Counted from the stretch's first letter, positions 42,236 through 57,586 are shown. The stretch is DNA of 64,000 nt from Citrobacter amalonaticus (GCA_028994555.1 JARDVN010000001.1:2790001-2854000), one strand, 5' to 3'. The notes: generated by a model not told the origin, from the letters alone. Numbers and translations are program-made.

Positions 42236-42976
42236 TTAGTACATCACTTTATGACCGTACTGCTCAAGAATGCCTTTGACGCGTTCCATCGTTTCTTTCT
42301 TCGGTGGATGTACGCCATCAAGTTTGTACTCTTCGCCCATCGCCACCCATTTATGTTTACCCAGCTCGTGATAGGGCAGAAGCTCGATTTTCTCAACGTT
42401 GCCCATATCGCGGGTAAATTCACCGAGTCGGTGCGCTGAGTCGTCATCGTCGGACCAGCCAGGTACCACGACGTAACGGATCCACACATTGATATCTTTG
42501 TTTGCCAGATAGCGGGCGAATTCCAGCGTACGATGGTTAGAAACGCCGACCAGATTCTGGTGGATCTCATCGTTCATTTGCTTGAGGTCGAGCATCACCA
42601 GATCGGTGACTTCCAGCAGTTCATCAATCACCGGGTCGTAGCGGCGAACAAAACCATTGGTATCCAGACAGGTATGGATACCTTCTTGCTTACAGGCACG
42701 GAACCAGTCACGAACAAATTCCGCTTGCAGGATGGCTTCACCGCCTGACGCCGTTACGCCGCCGCCGGATGCGTTCATAAAGTGGCGATAGGTCACGACC
42801 TCTTTCATCAGTTCTTCAACAGTGACTTCTTTACCGCCATGGGTGTCCCACGTATCGCGGTTATGGCAATACAGGCAGCGCATCAGGCAGCCCTGGAAGA
42901 AAGTAATAAAGCGGATGCCCGGGCCGTCAACGGTACCACAGGATTCAAAGGAGTGAATGCGACCAATAACTGACAT
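42236..42976 (-). CDS. pflA: Pyruvate formate-lyase 1 activating enzyme
   Basis: Radical-SAM glycyl-radical activase. The CxxxCxxC cluster is in [18 protein letters not shown] (about residues 29-36). 246 residues from ATG 42976 ([20 protein letters not shown]) with GGAG; an upstream ATG at 43084 would add an unsupported tail. Activates PflB, encoded upstream on the same strand. Confidence 0.97.
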   Translation of the reverse strand: MSVIGRIHSFESCGTVDGPGIRFITFFQGCLMRCLYCHNRDTWDTHGGKEVTVEELMKEVVTYRHFMNASGGGVTASGGEAILQAEFVRDWFRACKQEGIHTCLDTNGFVRRYDPVIDELLEVTDLVMLDLKQMNDEIHQNLVGVSNHRTLEFARYLANKDINVWIRYVVVPGWSDDDDSAHRLGEFTRDMGNVEKIELLPYHELGKHKWVAMGEEYKLDGVHPPKKETMERVKGILEQYGHKVMY

Positions 42977-43113
42977 TGCGGTGTTTCTCCAGATGTGGCC
43001 CATCCGGGGCCGTGTTGGTGCACAGCTCATTGGCTGTGTCGAGTCTGTTTTGGCGGTTATCCATTGAGTATAGATAGCTGACAAAACAGGCTGCAGTCGG
43101 GAAACGACCTGTT

Positions 43114-43143
43114 AAAAAGGCCCCACTTACGTGGAGCCTTTAT
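43114..43143 (-). terminator. pflB terminator / pflB-pflA spacer hairpin
   Basis: AAAGGCCCCAC, TTAC, GTGGAGCCTTT with one mismatch; T-run (CTTTTTAAC) on the minus strand. Separates pflB from pflA, which may be read from its own promoter. Confidence 0.85.
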
Positions 43144-43180
43144 TGTACGCCTTTTACCGCGTGATTTCAGTCAAAACACA

Positions 43181-45463
<2,283 letters not shown>

Positions 45464-45519
45464 GTAACACCTACCTTCTTAAGTGGATTTTTTATTCACT
45501 GCGTGTACCGCGACATCAA

Positions 45520-46377
45520 TTAATGATGATCGTTGTCACGCAGATAAATGACCCAGTATGTCAACCCAACCAACAAACCCCCGCCGATAATGTTACCGAT
45601 CGTAACCGGAATCAGGTTATCAGTGATGAAGTTCATCGCGGTCAGGTGAGAAAAATTCTCCGGCGTCGAGCCAACTGCGCTCCAGAACTCCGGTGTGGCG
45701 AGATCACGGATTACAATACCCATCGGGATCATAAACATGTTTGCGATACTGTGCTCAAAACCGCTGGCAACAAACATCGCAACCGGTAATACCATGATAA
45801 ACGCTTTATCCATCAGACTACGGCCTGAGTAGCTCATCCAGACGGCCAGGCAGACCATCAGGTTTGCGAGAATACCGAGGCTGACGGCTTCAACAAAAGT
45901 ATGGTGCATTTTGTGGTCGGCGGTTTGCAGGACGTTGAGTCCCCACTGGCCGTTGGCGACCATATATTCGCCAGAAAGCCACATTAACAGCACAAAGAGC
46001 AAGCAACCAATCAGGTTGCCAAAATAGACGTTGAGCCAGTTTTTTGCCAACTGACCCCAGGTGATACGGCCACTGGCTTTGGCGACGACAATCAACACGG
46101 TTGACGTAAAGAGGTCAGCACCGCAGATGACGCAGAGAATCAACCCCAGAGAGAAGCAGATACCGCCAATCAGTTTCGCCATACCAAAGGGCATCGTACC
46201 TGTACCGGTCGTGGCTGTGATATAGAAAACAAAGGCGATGGAAATGAACACACCGGCAGTAATTGCCAGGAAGAAAGTCTTAAGCGGATGTTTCGTTGCT
46301 TTATAGACACCTGCCTCTTCGGCCACTTTGGCCATTGCAGCAGGGAGTAAAAGATCAAAAGGGTTGTCAGCTTTCAC
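45520..46377 (-). CDS. focA: Formate channel FocA
   Basis: Pentameric formate/nitrite-family channel of the inner membrane with six helices. 285 residues when started at the GTG at 46377 (codes for MKADNPFDLLLPAAMAK), which has AAGAGAGAG upstream; the longer frame to 46497 runs through the promoter region. Ends with the charged tail VIYLRDNDHH. Exports the formate made by PflB. Confidence 0.97.
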   Translation of the reverse strand: MKADNPFDLLLPAAMAKVAEEAGVYKATKHPLKTFFLAITAGVFISIAFVFYITATTGTGTMPFGMAKLIGGICFSLGLILCVICGADLFTSTVLIVVAKASGRITWGQLAKNWLNVYFGNLIGCLLFVLLMWLSGEYMVANGQWGLNVLQTADHKMHHTFVEAVSLGILANLMVCLAVWMSYSGRSLMDKAFIMVLPVAMFVASGFEHSIANMFMIPMGIVIRDLATPEFWSAVGSTPENFSHLTAMNFITDNLIPVTIGNIIGGGLLVGLTYWVIYLRDNDHH

Positions 46378-46437
46378 ACTAACTCTCTCTTTATTAAGTC
46401 GGCGACGAGATACTAACAAAGCATTATAGATGAGAAA

Positions 46438-46451
46438 TTGATATAGATCAT
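46438..46451 (-). promoter_or_regulatory. FNR site of focA-pflB
   Basis: TTGATATAGATCAT matches the FNR dyad TTGAT-N4-ATCAA at nine of ten positions, about 60 bp before the focA start. Confidence 0.7.
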
Positions 46452-46704
46452 ATCTCGCCTGGCTTATAGGCCCGCAATACGCATGGTTTTTATGCAATCT
46501 CGGGGTAATTTATTGATTAATTTGATAAAAATAAATTTTAAAATTTAGCAAATGAGTTGAAAGTTTTCCTCTTCGGGTCTGTTAGCCGGTTAATTAATAT
46601 GGAGTAATTGGCAGATAAAGTAACAAGTATCCATTAAATTATGTAATATCAACTACCAATATTTAACCTTGTTATTACATTTATTTTGGGATATTCAAAA
46701 ATAA

Positions 46705-46731
46705 GTAAAAAAGGGGCGCTTAGCGCGCCCC
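46705..46731 (-). terminator. ycaO terminator
   Basis: GGGGCGC, short loop, GCGCCCC followed on the minus strand by TTTTTTAC. A second hairpin (AAACCTAC/GTAGGTTT, 46756-46776) lies between it and the ycaO stop. Confidence 0.88.
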
Positions 46732-46784
46732 GTAATATAGCTCAGACGATTATTTAAACCTACTCAGCGTAGGTTTAATTGGGT

Positions 46785-48545
46785 TTATTTTGACCAAAAT
46801 GAAGATTTTGCGCGCTGCAACTTTTCATAGGCCTTTAACAACGACTGGTGTGATGCGAATGCGTGCAGATCGCTGTCGACCGGCTGTAGGCCATAAAAGG
46901 CGGCTTCACCGCTCAACGCTGCGCTGGCGGCTTCGACGGCATCTGCGCCATACATGCGAACAAACGCGTTCAGATACTGCAGCGGTTCACGTTCTTCTTC
47001 CTGCGACAGCAGTAACAGCGTTTGCAGGCAGCGGTAATAATTCGCCCGCTCAGCGCTAAAGATCGATGAATTAAATTCCATCGTCCATTCAGTCCAGATC
47101 AGCGCCTGTTCCAGATCGCCACCTGCCAGCGCCAGCATCGCTTTCAGCTCACCAATACGCAGGGTGTACCAGCCATTATCCGGACCGGTGGCCAGGCCTA
47201 ACAGTTCACGAACACGGGTAAAATCATCAAACCCTTCTTCATCGAGTTGCTCAATCAGGTTGAGATAGTCTTCTTTACCCCAGTTACTGTTCGGCAGTGA
47301 GAGCAGGGTTTCGCGCAGATGGGCGCCCATGGCGTTGTTGGCTAACCACAGGTCTTCAGCAGGATAAATATCAGACATCCCCGGAACGATAATCCGGCAG
47401 GCATACACGCCAAGGTGCTCGTAATCGGCGATGTATACTTCTTTATCTTCCGCGTTGAAGATAGCCATCAGCGTCGCAAACTCTTCTTCTGTGCTACCGG
47501 AGAAACGCCAGTCAACGAACGGGTAGTCGGCATCCTGCTTAAACAGATCCCAGGAGATCAGACCGCTGGAGTCGATGAAGTGCGTTTCCAGGTTGGTATG
47601 CTCGGCCACTTCTTCATCGTCGAAGGTCGGTGGCGTGAAGACGTCGAGATCTTTCAGACCACGGCCCTGTAACAGTTCGGTCACCGTACGCTCCAGTGCG
47701 ACGCCAAAATCAGGGTGTGCGCCGAAGGAGGCAAAGCAGGTGCCATTCGCCGGGTTGAACAGCACGACGCAGATCACCGGATACTGACCGCCCAGAGAAC
47801 CGTCGTAGGCAAAGATTGGGAAACCTTCTGCTTCCAGCGTTGCAATAGATTCCACCACCGCCGGGTAACGTGCCAGTACGTCGGCCGGAATTTCCGGCAG
47901 ACTGATACTTTCGGCAATAATGCGATTCTTCACGTAACGCTCAAAGACTTCAGAAAGTCCCTGCACACGCGCTTCATTACGCGTATTACCAGCAGACATC
48001 CCGTTTGAGACGTACAGGTTGCCGATAATGTTCATGGGAATATAGACGGTCTTGTTATCCGACTGGCGGGTAAACGGCAGACCGCAGATGCCGCGTTCTT
48101 CGTTGCCGGACTGCAGGTCGATCAGCATGCTGCCGGTCAGTTCGTTTTCGGGATCGTAGAACGCGCGCAGGCGTGCATCCAGCAAGCCTTCCGGCACGTC
48201 GTCATTTTCGGTCAGCGGGAACCACTTCTCGTTCGGATAATGGACGAACGGACCATTGGCGATGGTTTCACCCATCCAGAAATCGGCAAAGAAATAGTTG
48301 GTCGACAGACGCTCAAAATATTCGCCCAGCGCAGAGGCCAGCGCAGCCTTCTTCGTCGCGCCTTTGCCGTTGGTAAAGCACAGCGCGCACTCTTTATCGC
48401 GAATATGTACGGACCAGACGTTTGGCACCGGGTTCAGCCACGAGGCTTCTTCAATATGGAAACCGAGGTCGAGCAGTTTTTGCTGGAAGCGAGCGATGGA
48501 GTCTTCCAGTGCGGCGTCTTTGCCGGGAATAAATGTTTGCGTCAT
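46785..48545 (-). CDS. ycaO: YcaO, ribosomal protein S12 methylthiotransferase accessory factor
   Basis: ATP-dependent YcaO-superfamily protein; in E. coli it assists RimO in beta-methylthiolation of S12. N-terminal YcaO ATP-binding domain (about residues 1-400; NGKGATKKAALASALGEYFERL, cited as residues 72-93) and a TPR-like C-terminal domain. 586 residues, starting MTQTFIPGKDAALEDSIARF at ATG 48545. No azoline-type precursor, dehydrogenase or TfuA gene lies nearby, which argues for the housekeeping role. Confidence 0.95.
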   Translation of the reverse strand: MTQTFIPGKDAALEDSIARFQQKLLDLGFHIEEASWLNPVPNVWSVHIRDKECALCFTNGKGATKKAALASALGEYFERLSTNYFFADFWMGETIANGPFVHYPNEKWFPLTENDDVPEGLLDARLRAFYDPENELTGSMLIDLQSGNEERGICGLPFTRQSDNKTVYIPMNIIGNLYVSNGMSAGNTRNEARVQGLSEVFERYVKNRIIAESISLPEIPADVLARYPAVVESIATLEAEGFPIFAYDGSLGGQYPVICVVLFNPANGTCFASFGAHPDFGVALERTVTELLQGRGLKDLDVFTPPTFDDEEVAEHTNLETHFIDSSGLISWDLFKQDADYPFVDWRFSGSTEEEFATLMAIFNAEDKEVYIADYEHLGVYACRIIVPGMSDIYPAEDLWLANNAMGAHLRETLLSLPNSNWGKEDYLNLIEQLDEEGFDDFTRVRELLGLATGPDNGWYTLRIGELKAMLALAGGDLEQALIWTEWTMEFNSSIFSAERANYYRCLQTLLLLSQEEEREPLQYLNAFVRMYGADAVEAASAALSGEAAFYGLQPVDSDLHAFASHQSLLKAYEKLQRAKSSFWSK

Positions 48546-48681
48546 GAAAATCACTTTTGTCGTACGGAAAGCGCGCAATCATACGGGTTTTACGAGACTG
48601 ACGCTATCGCCACCACTGAAGCGGCGCAAATAAAAGTTTTGGCTATGCTTTTATGCAGTGATCCACCATAAGAGCATAAAA

Positions 48682-49375
48682 ATGAAAGCGTTTGATTTAC
48701 AACGGATGGCACTCGATAAAGTGCCAATGGAATTCCTCGGTGAAGTGGCTTTACGCAGTCTGTATACCTTCGTACTGGTCTATCTGTTTCTCAAGCTCAC
48801 AGGACGACGCGGCGTGCGACAGATGTCGCTCTTCGAAGTGCTGATTATTTTAACGCTGGGGTCGGCGGCGGGGGGACGTGGCCTTTTATGATGATGTCCC
48901 GATGTTGCCGGTACTGGTGGTCTTCATTACCCTCGCGCTGTTGTACCGTCTGGTGATGTGGCTGATGGCGCGCAGTGAAAAACTGGAAGATTTACTGGAA
49001 GGTAAGCCCGTCGTGATTATTGAAGATGGCGAGCTGGCGTGGGCAAAACTGAATCAGTCAAATATGACCGAGTTTGAGTTTTTCATGGAGTTGCGACTGA
49101 ATGGCGTTGAGCAACTGGGACAGGTGCGCCTGGCGATCCTTGAAACGAATGGTCAGATCAGCGTTTATTTCTTTGAAGACAGTGAAGTTAAACCCGGCTT
49201 GAGCATTTTGCCGAAGTATTGTACGCAGCGATATAAAGTCGTTCCTGAAGCAGGAGATTATTCCTGCGTGCGATGCAGCGAAGTGATCACAATGAAAGCC
49301 GGCGAGCGTCAGGTTTGCCCGCGGTGTAAAAATCCAGAATGGTCGAAGGCCAGCAGGGCAAAACGGGTCGTCTGA
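48682..49375 (+). CDS. ycaP: YcaP, DUF421 inner-membrane protein (one frame break)
   Basis: DUF421 family: three N-terminal hydrophobic helices and a cytoplasmic domain (VVIIEDGELAWAKLNQSNMTEFEFF, about residues 110-135). The E. coli-type extra C-terminal domain has a zinc-ribbon-like CVRCSEVI/CPRCKNPEW pair. The frame breaks at the six-G run 48870-48875; five G gives TLGSAAGDVAFYDDVPM and 230 residues, the usual length. Divergent from ycaO. Function unknown. Confidence 0.93.
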
Positions 49376-49578
49376 CAGCAAAAATATCGGTCTTTCACCG
49401 TCAATCCCGAAGATTCTGTTGTGTGAGCGAATACTCATTTTTGCTCTGCTCAGTTTTAGCCATTGCGGCGCGTGTCACTGAATGATAAAACCGATATCCA
49501 CAGGAATAACTTATACCCAATGTCTGTTCATGTATGAAAAGAGGTTGGGTTAATAACAACACAACGTGGTGAGGGGAA

Positions 49579-50667
49579 ATGGCTCAGGTCTTCAATTTTA
49601 GTTCAGGTCCGGCAATGTTACCGGCAGATGTGCTCAAACTGGCTCAAAAGGATCTTTGTGACTGGAACGGTCTTGGTACGTCCGTCATGGAAGTGAGCCA
49701 CCGCGGCAAAGAATTCATCCAGGTCGCGCAAGAAGCGGAGCAGGATTTGCGCGATCTGTTGAATATCCCCTCCAACTACAAAGTGCTGTTTTGTCACGGC
49801 GGTGGTCGCGGCCAGTTTTCCGCCATTCCGCTGAACATTCTGGGTGATAAAACCACGGCAGACTACGTTGATGCAGGCTACTGGGCCGCCAGCGCCGTTA
49901 AAGAAGCGAGAAAATATTGCACGCCGAACGTGATTGATGCCAAAGTCTCGGTTGATGGCCTGCGCGGCGTGAAACCGATGAGCGAGTGGCAGCTTTCTGA
50001 TGATGCGGCGTACCTGCATTACTGCCCGAACGAAACTATCGATGGCATCGCGATTAACGAAACGCCCAATTTTGGTTCGAATGTGGTGGTGACCGCCGAT
50101 TTCTCCTCAACCATTCTCTCCAGTCCGCTGGATGTCTCCCGCTACGGCATCATTTATGCGGGCGCGCAGAAGAACATTGGTCCGGCGGGTCTGACTATCG
50201 TCATCGTACGCGAAGATTTACTGGGTAAAGCGAAGGTGGCGTGCCCGTCGATCCTCGATTATTCCGTCCTGAACGACAATGACTCTATGTTCAATACGCC
50301 GCCGACCTTCGCCTGGTATCTTTCCGGCCTGGTGTTCAAATGGCTGAAAGCTAATGGTGGCGTGGCGGCGATGGATAAAATCAATCAGCAAAAAGCAGAA
50401 CTGCTGTACGGTGTGATTGATAACAGTGACTTCTATCGTAACGATGTCGCGAAAGCGAACCGTTCACGGATGAACGTGCCGTTCCAGTTAGCTGACAGCG
50501 CGCTGGATAAGATCTTCCTCGAAGAGTCATTTGCCGCGGGTCTGCACGCGCTGAAAGGCCACCGCGTTGTCGGCGGAATGCGTGCCTCTATCTATAACGC
50601 GATGCCGCTGGAAGGGGTAAAAGCGCTTGCCGATTTCATGACTGATTTCGAGCGCCGTCGCGGCTAA
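49579..50667 (+). CDS. serC: Phosphoserine aminotransferase
   Basis: PLP enzyme of serine and pyridoxal-phosphate synthesis. [15 protein letters not shown] start, PLP lysine in [13 protein letters not shown] (about residue 198). 362 residues, complete. GTGAGGGG before ATG. Forms an operon with aroA (72-bp gap containing a terminator). Confidence 0.97.
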   Translation: MAQVFNFSSGPAMLPADVLKLAQKDLCDWNGLGTSVMEVSHRGKEFIQVAQEAEQDLRDLLNIPSNYKVLFCHGGGRGQFSAIPLNILGDKTTADYVDAGYWAASAVKEARKYCTPNVIDAKVSVDGLRGVKPMSEWQLSDDAAYLHYCPNETIDGIAINETPNFGSNVVVTADFSSTILSSPLDVSRYGIIYAGAQKNIGPAGLTIVIVREDLLGKAKVACPSILDYSVLNDNDSMFNTPPTFAWYLSGLVFKWLKANGGVAAMDKINQQKAELLYGVIDNSDFYRNDVAKANRSRMNVPFQLADSALDKIFLEESFAAGLHALKGHRVVGGMRASIYNAMPLEGVKALADFMTDFERRRG

Positions 50668-50685
50668 TCTGGTGTCTCTTTTCAT

Positions 50686-50712
50686 CCCCACAGCGTTGTC
50701 TGTGGGGTTTTT
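50686..50712 (+). terminator. serC-aroA intercistronic terminator
   Basis: CCCCACAG, CGTTGT, CTGTGGGG, TTTTT. A partial terminator at this place modulates aroA expression in E. coli. Confidence 0.9.
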
Positions 50713-50739
50713 ATTTCTGTCTTTTGAGAGTTGAGTTTC

Positions 50740-52024
50740 ATGGAATCCCTGACGTTACAACCCATCGCACGGGTCGATGGCACGATTAATCTGCCAGGCT
50801 CGAAGAGCGTATCAAACCGCGCGCTGTTACTGGCGGCGTTAGCTCATGGCACCACAGAGCTGACCAACCTGTTAGACAGCGATGACGTTCGCCATATGCT
50901 CAATGCCCTGAGTGCGTTGGGGGGTTGATTATACGCTTTCAGCGGATCGTACCCGCTGCGACATCACTGGTAACGCGGGCTTTCTGCATGCCGAAGGCGC
51001 ATTAGAACTGTTTCTGGGTAATGCCGGAACGGCGATGCGACCGCTGGCTGCTGCGCTGTGCCTGGGTGAAAACGACATTGTGCTGACCGGTGAACCGCGA
51101 ATGAAAGAGCGCCCGATTGGTCATCTGGTGGATGCGCTGCGTCAGGGTGGGGCGAACATTGAGTATCTGGAGCAGGAAAATTATCCGCCGCTTCGACTGC
51201 GTGGCGGATTTACCGGCGGGCAGGTTGAGGTTGACGGCAGCGTCTCCAGCCAGTTTCTCACCGCGCTGCTGATGACCGCACCTCTGGCGCCGCAGGATAC
51301 GGTGATCAGTATTAAAGGCGATCTGGTGTCGAAACCGTATATCGATATCACGCTGAACCTGATGAAAACCTTTGGCGTAGAAATAGGGAATCAGCGCTAT
51401 CAGCGCTTTGTGGTCAAAGGCGGCCAGCAGTATCACTCTCCTGGCCGCTATCTGGTTGAAGGCGATGCGTCATCGGCTTCCTATTTTCTGGCCGCTGGCG
51501 CGATTAAAGGCGGTACGGTGAAAGTGACCGGGATTGGCCGCAACAGCATGCAGGGCGATATCCGTTTCGCCGACGTGCTGGAAAAAATGGGCGCGTCCGT
51601 CACCTGGGGTGACGACTTTATTGCCTGCACTCGCGGTGAACTTAATGCTATTGATATGGACATGAACCACATTCCGGATGCGGCGATGACCATTGCCACG
51701 GCGGCGCTGTTTGCTAAAGGCACGACGACGCTTCGCAACATTTATAACTGGCGCGTCAAAGAGACTGACCGTCTGTTTGCGATGGCGACCGAACTGCGTA
51801 AAGTTGGCGCGGAAGTGGAAGAGGGGCATGATTACATTCGCATCACGCCGCCGGCACAGCTGAAATTTGCCGAAATTGGCACCTATAACGATCACCGTAT
51901 GGCGATGTGTTTCTCGCTGGTGGCGTTATCTGACACGCCGGTCACGATCCTTGACCCGAAATGTACCGCCAAAACCTTCCCTGACTATTTCGAACAGCTG
52001 GCGCGCATTAGCACGCCTGCCTGA
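50740..52024 (+). CDS. aroA: 5-enolpyruvylshikimate-3-phosphate synthase (one frame break)
   Basis: Shikimate-pathway enzyme joining PEP and shikimate-3-phosphate. [11 protein letters not shown] (about residues 19-29), NAGTAMRPL (about 94-102) and [13 protein letters not shown] line the active site. The frame breaks at the six-G run 50919-50924; five G gives [19 protein letters not shown] and a 427-residue protein. ATG 50740 ([14 protein letters not shown]) is the family start. Confidence 0.96.
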
Positions 52025-52131
52025 TAAACGTAAAACACTGTCATCTTTCGGGCTGGTTTCTCCCCAGCCCGCTATAATTGCGCAATTATTCTTCATCTGA
52101 ATACAGACAAAACTGGTTTTTGCACACAATG

Positions 52132-52161
52132 TTAACGATTGTGAGCGTTGGCGCGTATAAT
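52132..52161 (+). promoter_or_regulatory. cmk promoter
   Basis: TTAACG, 18 bp, TATAAT, then TGCGCGGCG, 45 bp before cmk. Confidence 0.65.
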
Positions 52162-52205
52162 GCGCGGCGTTTACGTTAACAGAACGCCTGTTTAAGGAGA
52201 TAAAG

Positions 52206-52889
52206 ATGACGGCAATTGCCCCGGTAATTACCATTGATGGCCCAAGTGGTGCAGGAAAAGGCACCTTGTGCAAAGCGATGGCGGAAGCATTGCAATGGCA
52301 TCTGTTGGACTCTGGCGCAATCTATCGCGTGCTGGCGCTGGCGGCATTACATCATCATGTTGATGTCGCATCGGAGGACGCGCTGGTTCCGCTGGCAACG
52401 CATCTTGATGTCCGCTTTGTCTCAACTGACGGTAACCTGGAAGTGATCCTCGAAGGGGAAGATGTCAGTGGCGAAATTCGCACGCAGGAAGTTGCCAATG
52501 CTGCCTCTCAGGTTGCGGCGTTCCCTCGCGTGCGCGAAGCGCTACTGCGCCGTCAACGCGCTTTCCGGGAAGCGCCAGGATTGATCGCCGACGGACGTGA
52601 CATGGGAACAGTCGTTTTCCCGGATGCCCCAGTTAAAATTTTCCTGGACGCCTCCTCGGAGGAACGTGCGCATCGTCGTATGCTACAGTTGCAGGAAAAG
52701 GGCTTTAGTGTTAACTTTGAACGCCTTTTGGCCGAGATCAAAGAACGCGACGATCGCGACCGGAACCGTGCTGTAGCGCCGCTTGTACCCGCTGCTGATG
52801 CTTTAGTTTTAGATTCCACACGATTAAGCATTGAGCAAGTGATTGAAAAAGCGCTACAATACGCGCGCCAAAAACTGGCACTCGCTTAA
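52206..52889 (+). CDS. cmk: Cytidylate kinase
   Basis: Phosphorylates CMP and dCMP. P-loop GPSGAGKGT (about residue 12), [11 protein letters not shown], and lid-region arginines in [11 protein letters not shown]. 227 residues, complete. AAGGAG before ATG. Upstream of rpsA as in other enterobacteria, with likely read-through. Confidence 0.97.
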   Translation: MTAIAPVITIDGPSGAGKGTLCKAMAEALQWHLLDSGAIYRVLALAALHHHVDVASEDALVPLATHLDVRFVSTDGNLEVILEGEDVSGEIRTQEVANAASQVAAFPRVREALLRRQRAFREAPGLIADGRDMGTVVFPDAPVKIFLDASSEERAHRRMLQLQEKGFSVNFERLLAEIKERDDRDRNRAVAPLVPAADALVLDSTRLSIEQVIEKALQYARQKLALA

Positions 52890-53003
52890 GAGCGACCGAA
52901 TTTGCAGTACCCCCCGTTGCAATGGAATGACAGCGGGTATGTTAAACAACCCCATCCGGCACGGAGCCAGGTGGACGTTAAATATGAAACCTGAAGATTA
53001 AAC

Positions 53004-54678
<1,675 letters not shown>

Positions 54679-54687
54679 TTCTTTGAT

Positions 54688-54712
54688 ACTTCGGGATGTT
54701 TCATCCCGAAGT
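54688..54712 (+). terminator. rpsA-distal hairpin
   Basis: ACTTCGGGAT, GTTTC, ATCCCGAAGT: perfect stem ten bases after rpsA, without a long T-run. Confidence 0.7.
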
Positions 54713-54725
54713 CAGATGAGAATAC

Positions 54726-54754
54726 TTGACAGATTATAGAATTCGTTCTGTAAT
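54726..54754 (+). promoter_or_regulatory. ihfB promoter
   Basis: TTGACA, 17 bp, TGTAAT. Followed by a GC-rich hairpin at 54763-54784 (AAGGGCGG/CCGCCCTT) in the leader. Confidence 0.75.
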
Positions 54755-54825
54755 CAATGACAAAGGGCGGCTACGGCCGCCCTTAATCAATGCAACAGCA
54801 GCAGCCTATTGGAACCGGAGGAATC

Positions 54826-55110
54826 ATGACCAAGTCAGAATTGATTGAAAGACTTGCCACTCAGCAATCTCATATTCCCGCTAAAGCGGTTGAAGATGCA
54901 GTAAAAGAGATGCTGGAGCATATGGCCTCGACTCTTGCACAGGGTGAGCGTATTGAAATCCGCGGTTTCGGCAGCTTTTCTTTGCACTACCGTGCACCAC
55001 GTACCGGGCGTAACCCGAAGACTGGCGATAAAGTGGATCTGGAAGGAAAATATGTTCCGCACTTTAAACCGGGTAAAGAACTGCGCGATCGCGCCAATAT
55101 TTACGGTTAA
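54826..55110 (+). CDS. ihfB: Integration host factor beta subunit
   Basis: 94-residue DNA-bending subunit, partner of IhfA. Starts [20 protein letters not shown]; the beta-arm tip is in [16 protein letters not shown] with the intercalating proline. ATG 54826 has CCGGAGGAATC; the frame is open further upstream but the extension has no support. Confidence 0.98.
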   Translation: MTKSELIERLATQQSHIPAKAVEDAVKEMLEHMASTLAQGERIEIRGFGSFSLHYRAPRTGRNPKTGDKVDLEGKYVPHFKPGKELRDRANIYG

Positions 55111-55133
55111 GTTTCCGCAAAACGTAACGTAAG

Positions 55134-55158
55134 AAAAGCACCTTGACGGTGCTTTTTT
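55134..55158 (+). terminator. ihfB terminator
   Basis: AAAAGCACC, TTGAC, GGTGCTTTTTT, 24 bases after ihfB. Confidence 0.9.
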
Positions 55159-55316
55159 CTTGCCTGCTTTTCAGTCCTGGAATGCCACTCGCATTTCACA
55201 CCGCACATTGCCTCGCAGTGATGAAAACTGCGGGATCATGGCCGTAAACCTCTCATTCTCCCCCCTGACAACGGCTGTTGAAACCCACACACTTTCGCCA
55301 ACACGGAGGTGTGTGT

Positions 55317-57586
55317 ATGAAATTAACGACGGTCAGTCTGTGTGCGTTAGGGGGGCATTTTCCCCTTATGCTTACTGCCCACGCTGCCGGGGTCATGGGC
55401 TGTTGGCATCCTGTTGGTGCTGGCCTGTCTGTCTGGTCTGCTCCGCTGTAAAGTGGCGCAGTGTGTCGGGTTTCTCCTGCTGTTTTTTCTCTGGGGCATC
55501 ATGTCGGCGAAGCAGTCGCTATGGATGGTAAATACACTGCCAGCCGCCACGCAGGAGGCGATCGTCGAGCTTACGGCCACAGATAACATGGCCACGCATG
55601 CCGGACAGATCACCCATCTTAATGGACAGCGACTCTTCCCTGCCGCAGGTATTGTGCTTTATGACCAGTACTTGCCGATCTCTCCCTGTGCGGGGCAGCG
55701 TTGGGCAATGACGCTGAAGGTCCGTGCCACGCACGGCGAGTTGAATGACGGCGGATTTGACAGTCAGCGTTATGCCCTGGCACAGCATCAGCCGCTCACT
55801 GGCCGCTTTTTACAGGCGAAGGTTGTCGATAGCAAATGCAGTTGGCGAGCGCGCTATCTTGCCTCGTTAACGGCCTCTCTGAAAAACTATCCCTGGCAGC
55901 AGGTGATACTAGGTCTGGGGATGGGGGGAGCGTCTGCTGGTGCCACCGGAAGTCAAAGCGATCATGCGTGATACCGGAACGGCGCATCTGATGGCGATTT
56001 CCGGCCTGCATATTGCTTTCGCCGCTTTACTGATAGCCACTCTGATTCGTGGCGTGCAGTTTCTGTTACCGCCCGCCATGATCCGCTGGCAACACCCGCT
56101 GATTGGCGGACTTATTTGCGCCGCGTTTTATGCATGGTTGACCGGACTCCAACCCCCGGCGCTGCGAACAGTGGTGGCGCTACTGGTGTGGGGGGGCATT
56201 GAAATTAAGTGGGCGACAATGGAGCGGATGGTCAGTCTGGTGCTGCTGTCTGGCAGCCATTCTGGTTGTTGATCCTGTTGCCGTGATCTCACAAAGCCTG
56301 TGGCTTTCGGCCTTTGCCGTTGCGGCTTTGTTATTCTGGTATCAATGGTTTCCTTGTCCCGCCAGGCCCACATCACGCGCCGGGCGCTTGCTGGTTGAAC
56401 TGGCACACCTGCAACTGGGCATTACCCTGTTGCTCCTGCCGCTACAAATTGCGCTGTTTCATGGTGTCAGCCTGACCTCGTTTGTGGCGAATCTGCTCGC
56501 TGTCCCGCTGGTGACGTTTGTCAGCGTCCCACTGATCCTTGCCGGAATGGTCGCTCACCTCACCGGCCCGCTGCTGCTTGAGAGCGGACTCTGGTATCTG
56601 GCCGATCGCTCATTGGCCGCATTATTCTGGGCGCTTGAGCATCTGCCTGTGGGGTGGATTAACGTTGATACTCGCTGGCAGTGGCTGGTCCTTATCCCCT
56701 GGTTGATGCTACCCGGTTGGCGATTTATCGCCTGGCGCGCTTTCCCCGGCCTGTGTCTGGCGATGCTGGCGTTACTGAGCTGGCCGTTCTGGAGTCCGGT
56801 GCGTACTGACGCCTGGCAGGTATATATGCTGGATGTTGGACAAGGGTTGGCGATAGTCATCGCCCGCAATGGTAAAGCGCTACTCTATGATACCGGGCTG
56901 GCCTGGCCGGGGGGGCGACAGCGCACAGCAAATTATCATTCCGTGGCTGCGCTGGCACCATCTACAGCCAGAAGGCATTATTCTCAGTCATGAACATCTT
57001 GACCACCTTGGTGGACTACACTCTTTACAGTCAACCTGGCCACTGCTTTGGGTGCGCAGTCCGTTAGGCTGGCAGGGGCATCTGCCGTGTTATCGCGGCG
57101 AGACCTGGCAATGGCAGGGACTGCGTTTTAGCGTGCACTGGCCGTTGAAGGGGGGACCCGACGCAGGGAAATAACCACTCCTGTGTCGTAAAGGTTGAAG
57201 ATGGTAAGCATAGTATTCTGTTGACGGGCGATATAGAGTCTCCGGCGGAACTAAAAATGTTAAGTCATTACTGGCAGCACCTTTTCGCAACGGTTATCCA
57301 GGTGCCACATCATGGCAGCAACACCTCTTCTTCACTGGCGCTACTTCAACGCGTGAATGGCAAGGTGGCGCTGGCCTCCGCTTCCCGCTATAACGCCTGG
57401 CGACTGCCGTCCTGGAAGGTAAAGCAGCGCTATCTACAGCAGGGATACCAGTGGAGTGACACCCCGCACGCGGGGCAAATTTCGCTGAATTTTTCAACAC
57501 AGGACTGGAAGATAGTCAGCCTGCGGGAGCAAATTTTACCTCGTTGGTATCATCAGTGGTTTGGCGTGTCAGACGATAACAGGTAG
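55317..57586 (+). CDS. ycaI: YcaI, ComEC/Rec2-like membrane protein (five homopolymer frame breaks)
   Basis: Homologue of the DNA-uptake channel ComEC: an OB-like N-terminal domain, multi-helix competence domain (AHLMAISGLHIAFAALL, about residue 228) and C-terminal metallo-beta-lactamase-like domain (SHEHLDHLGG; VPHHGSNTSSS). ACGGAGGT before ATG 55317. Breaks at G-runs 55350-55355, 55923-55928, 56190-56196, 56908-56914 and 57150-57155. Dropping one G at each gives exactly 754 residues, the E. coli length, with junctions LGGIFPL, MGERLLV, WGALKLSG, PGGDSAQQ and KGDPTQGNN. As written it is shattered. First gene of ycaI-msbA-lpxK. Confidence 0.93.

Larger units (their letters stand above)
46378..46784. 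other. focA-pfl regulatory region
   Basis: 407 bp, AT-rich, no gene. It holds the focA promoter elements (FNR site listed separately) and the ycaO terminator. In E. coli this region carries several ArcA- and FNR-controlled promoters. Confidence 0.6.

Noticed and set aside
46785..48545. YcaO as part of a peptide-natural-product cluster.
   Set aside because: No precursor peptide, azoline dehydrogenase, TfuA or transporter nearby; the context and length match the housekeeping S12-modification factor.
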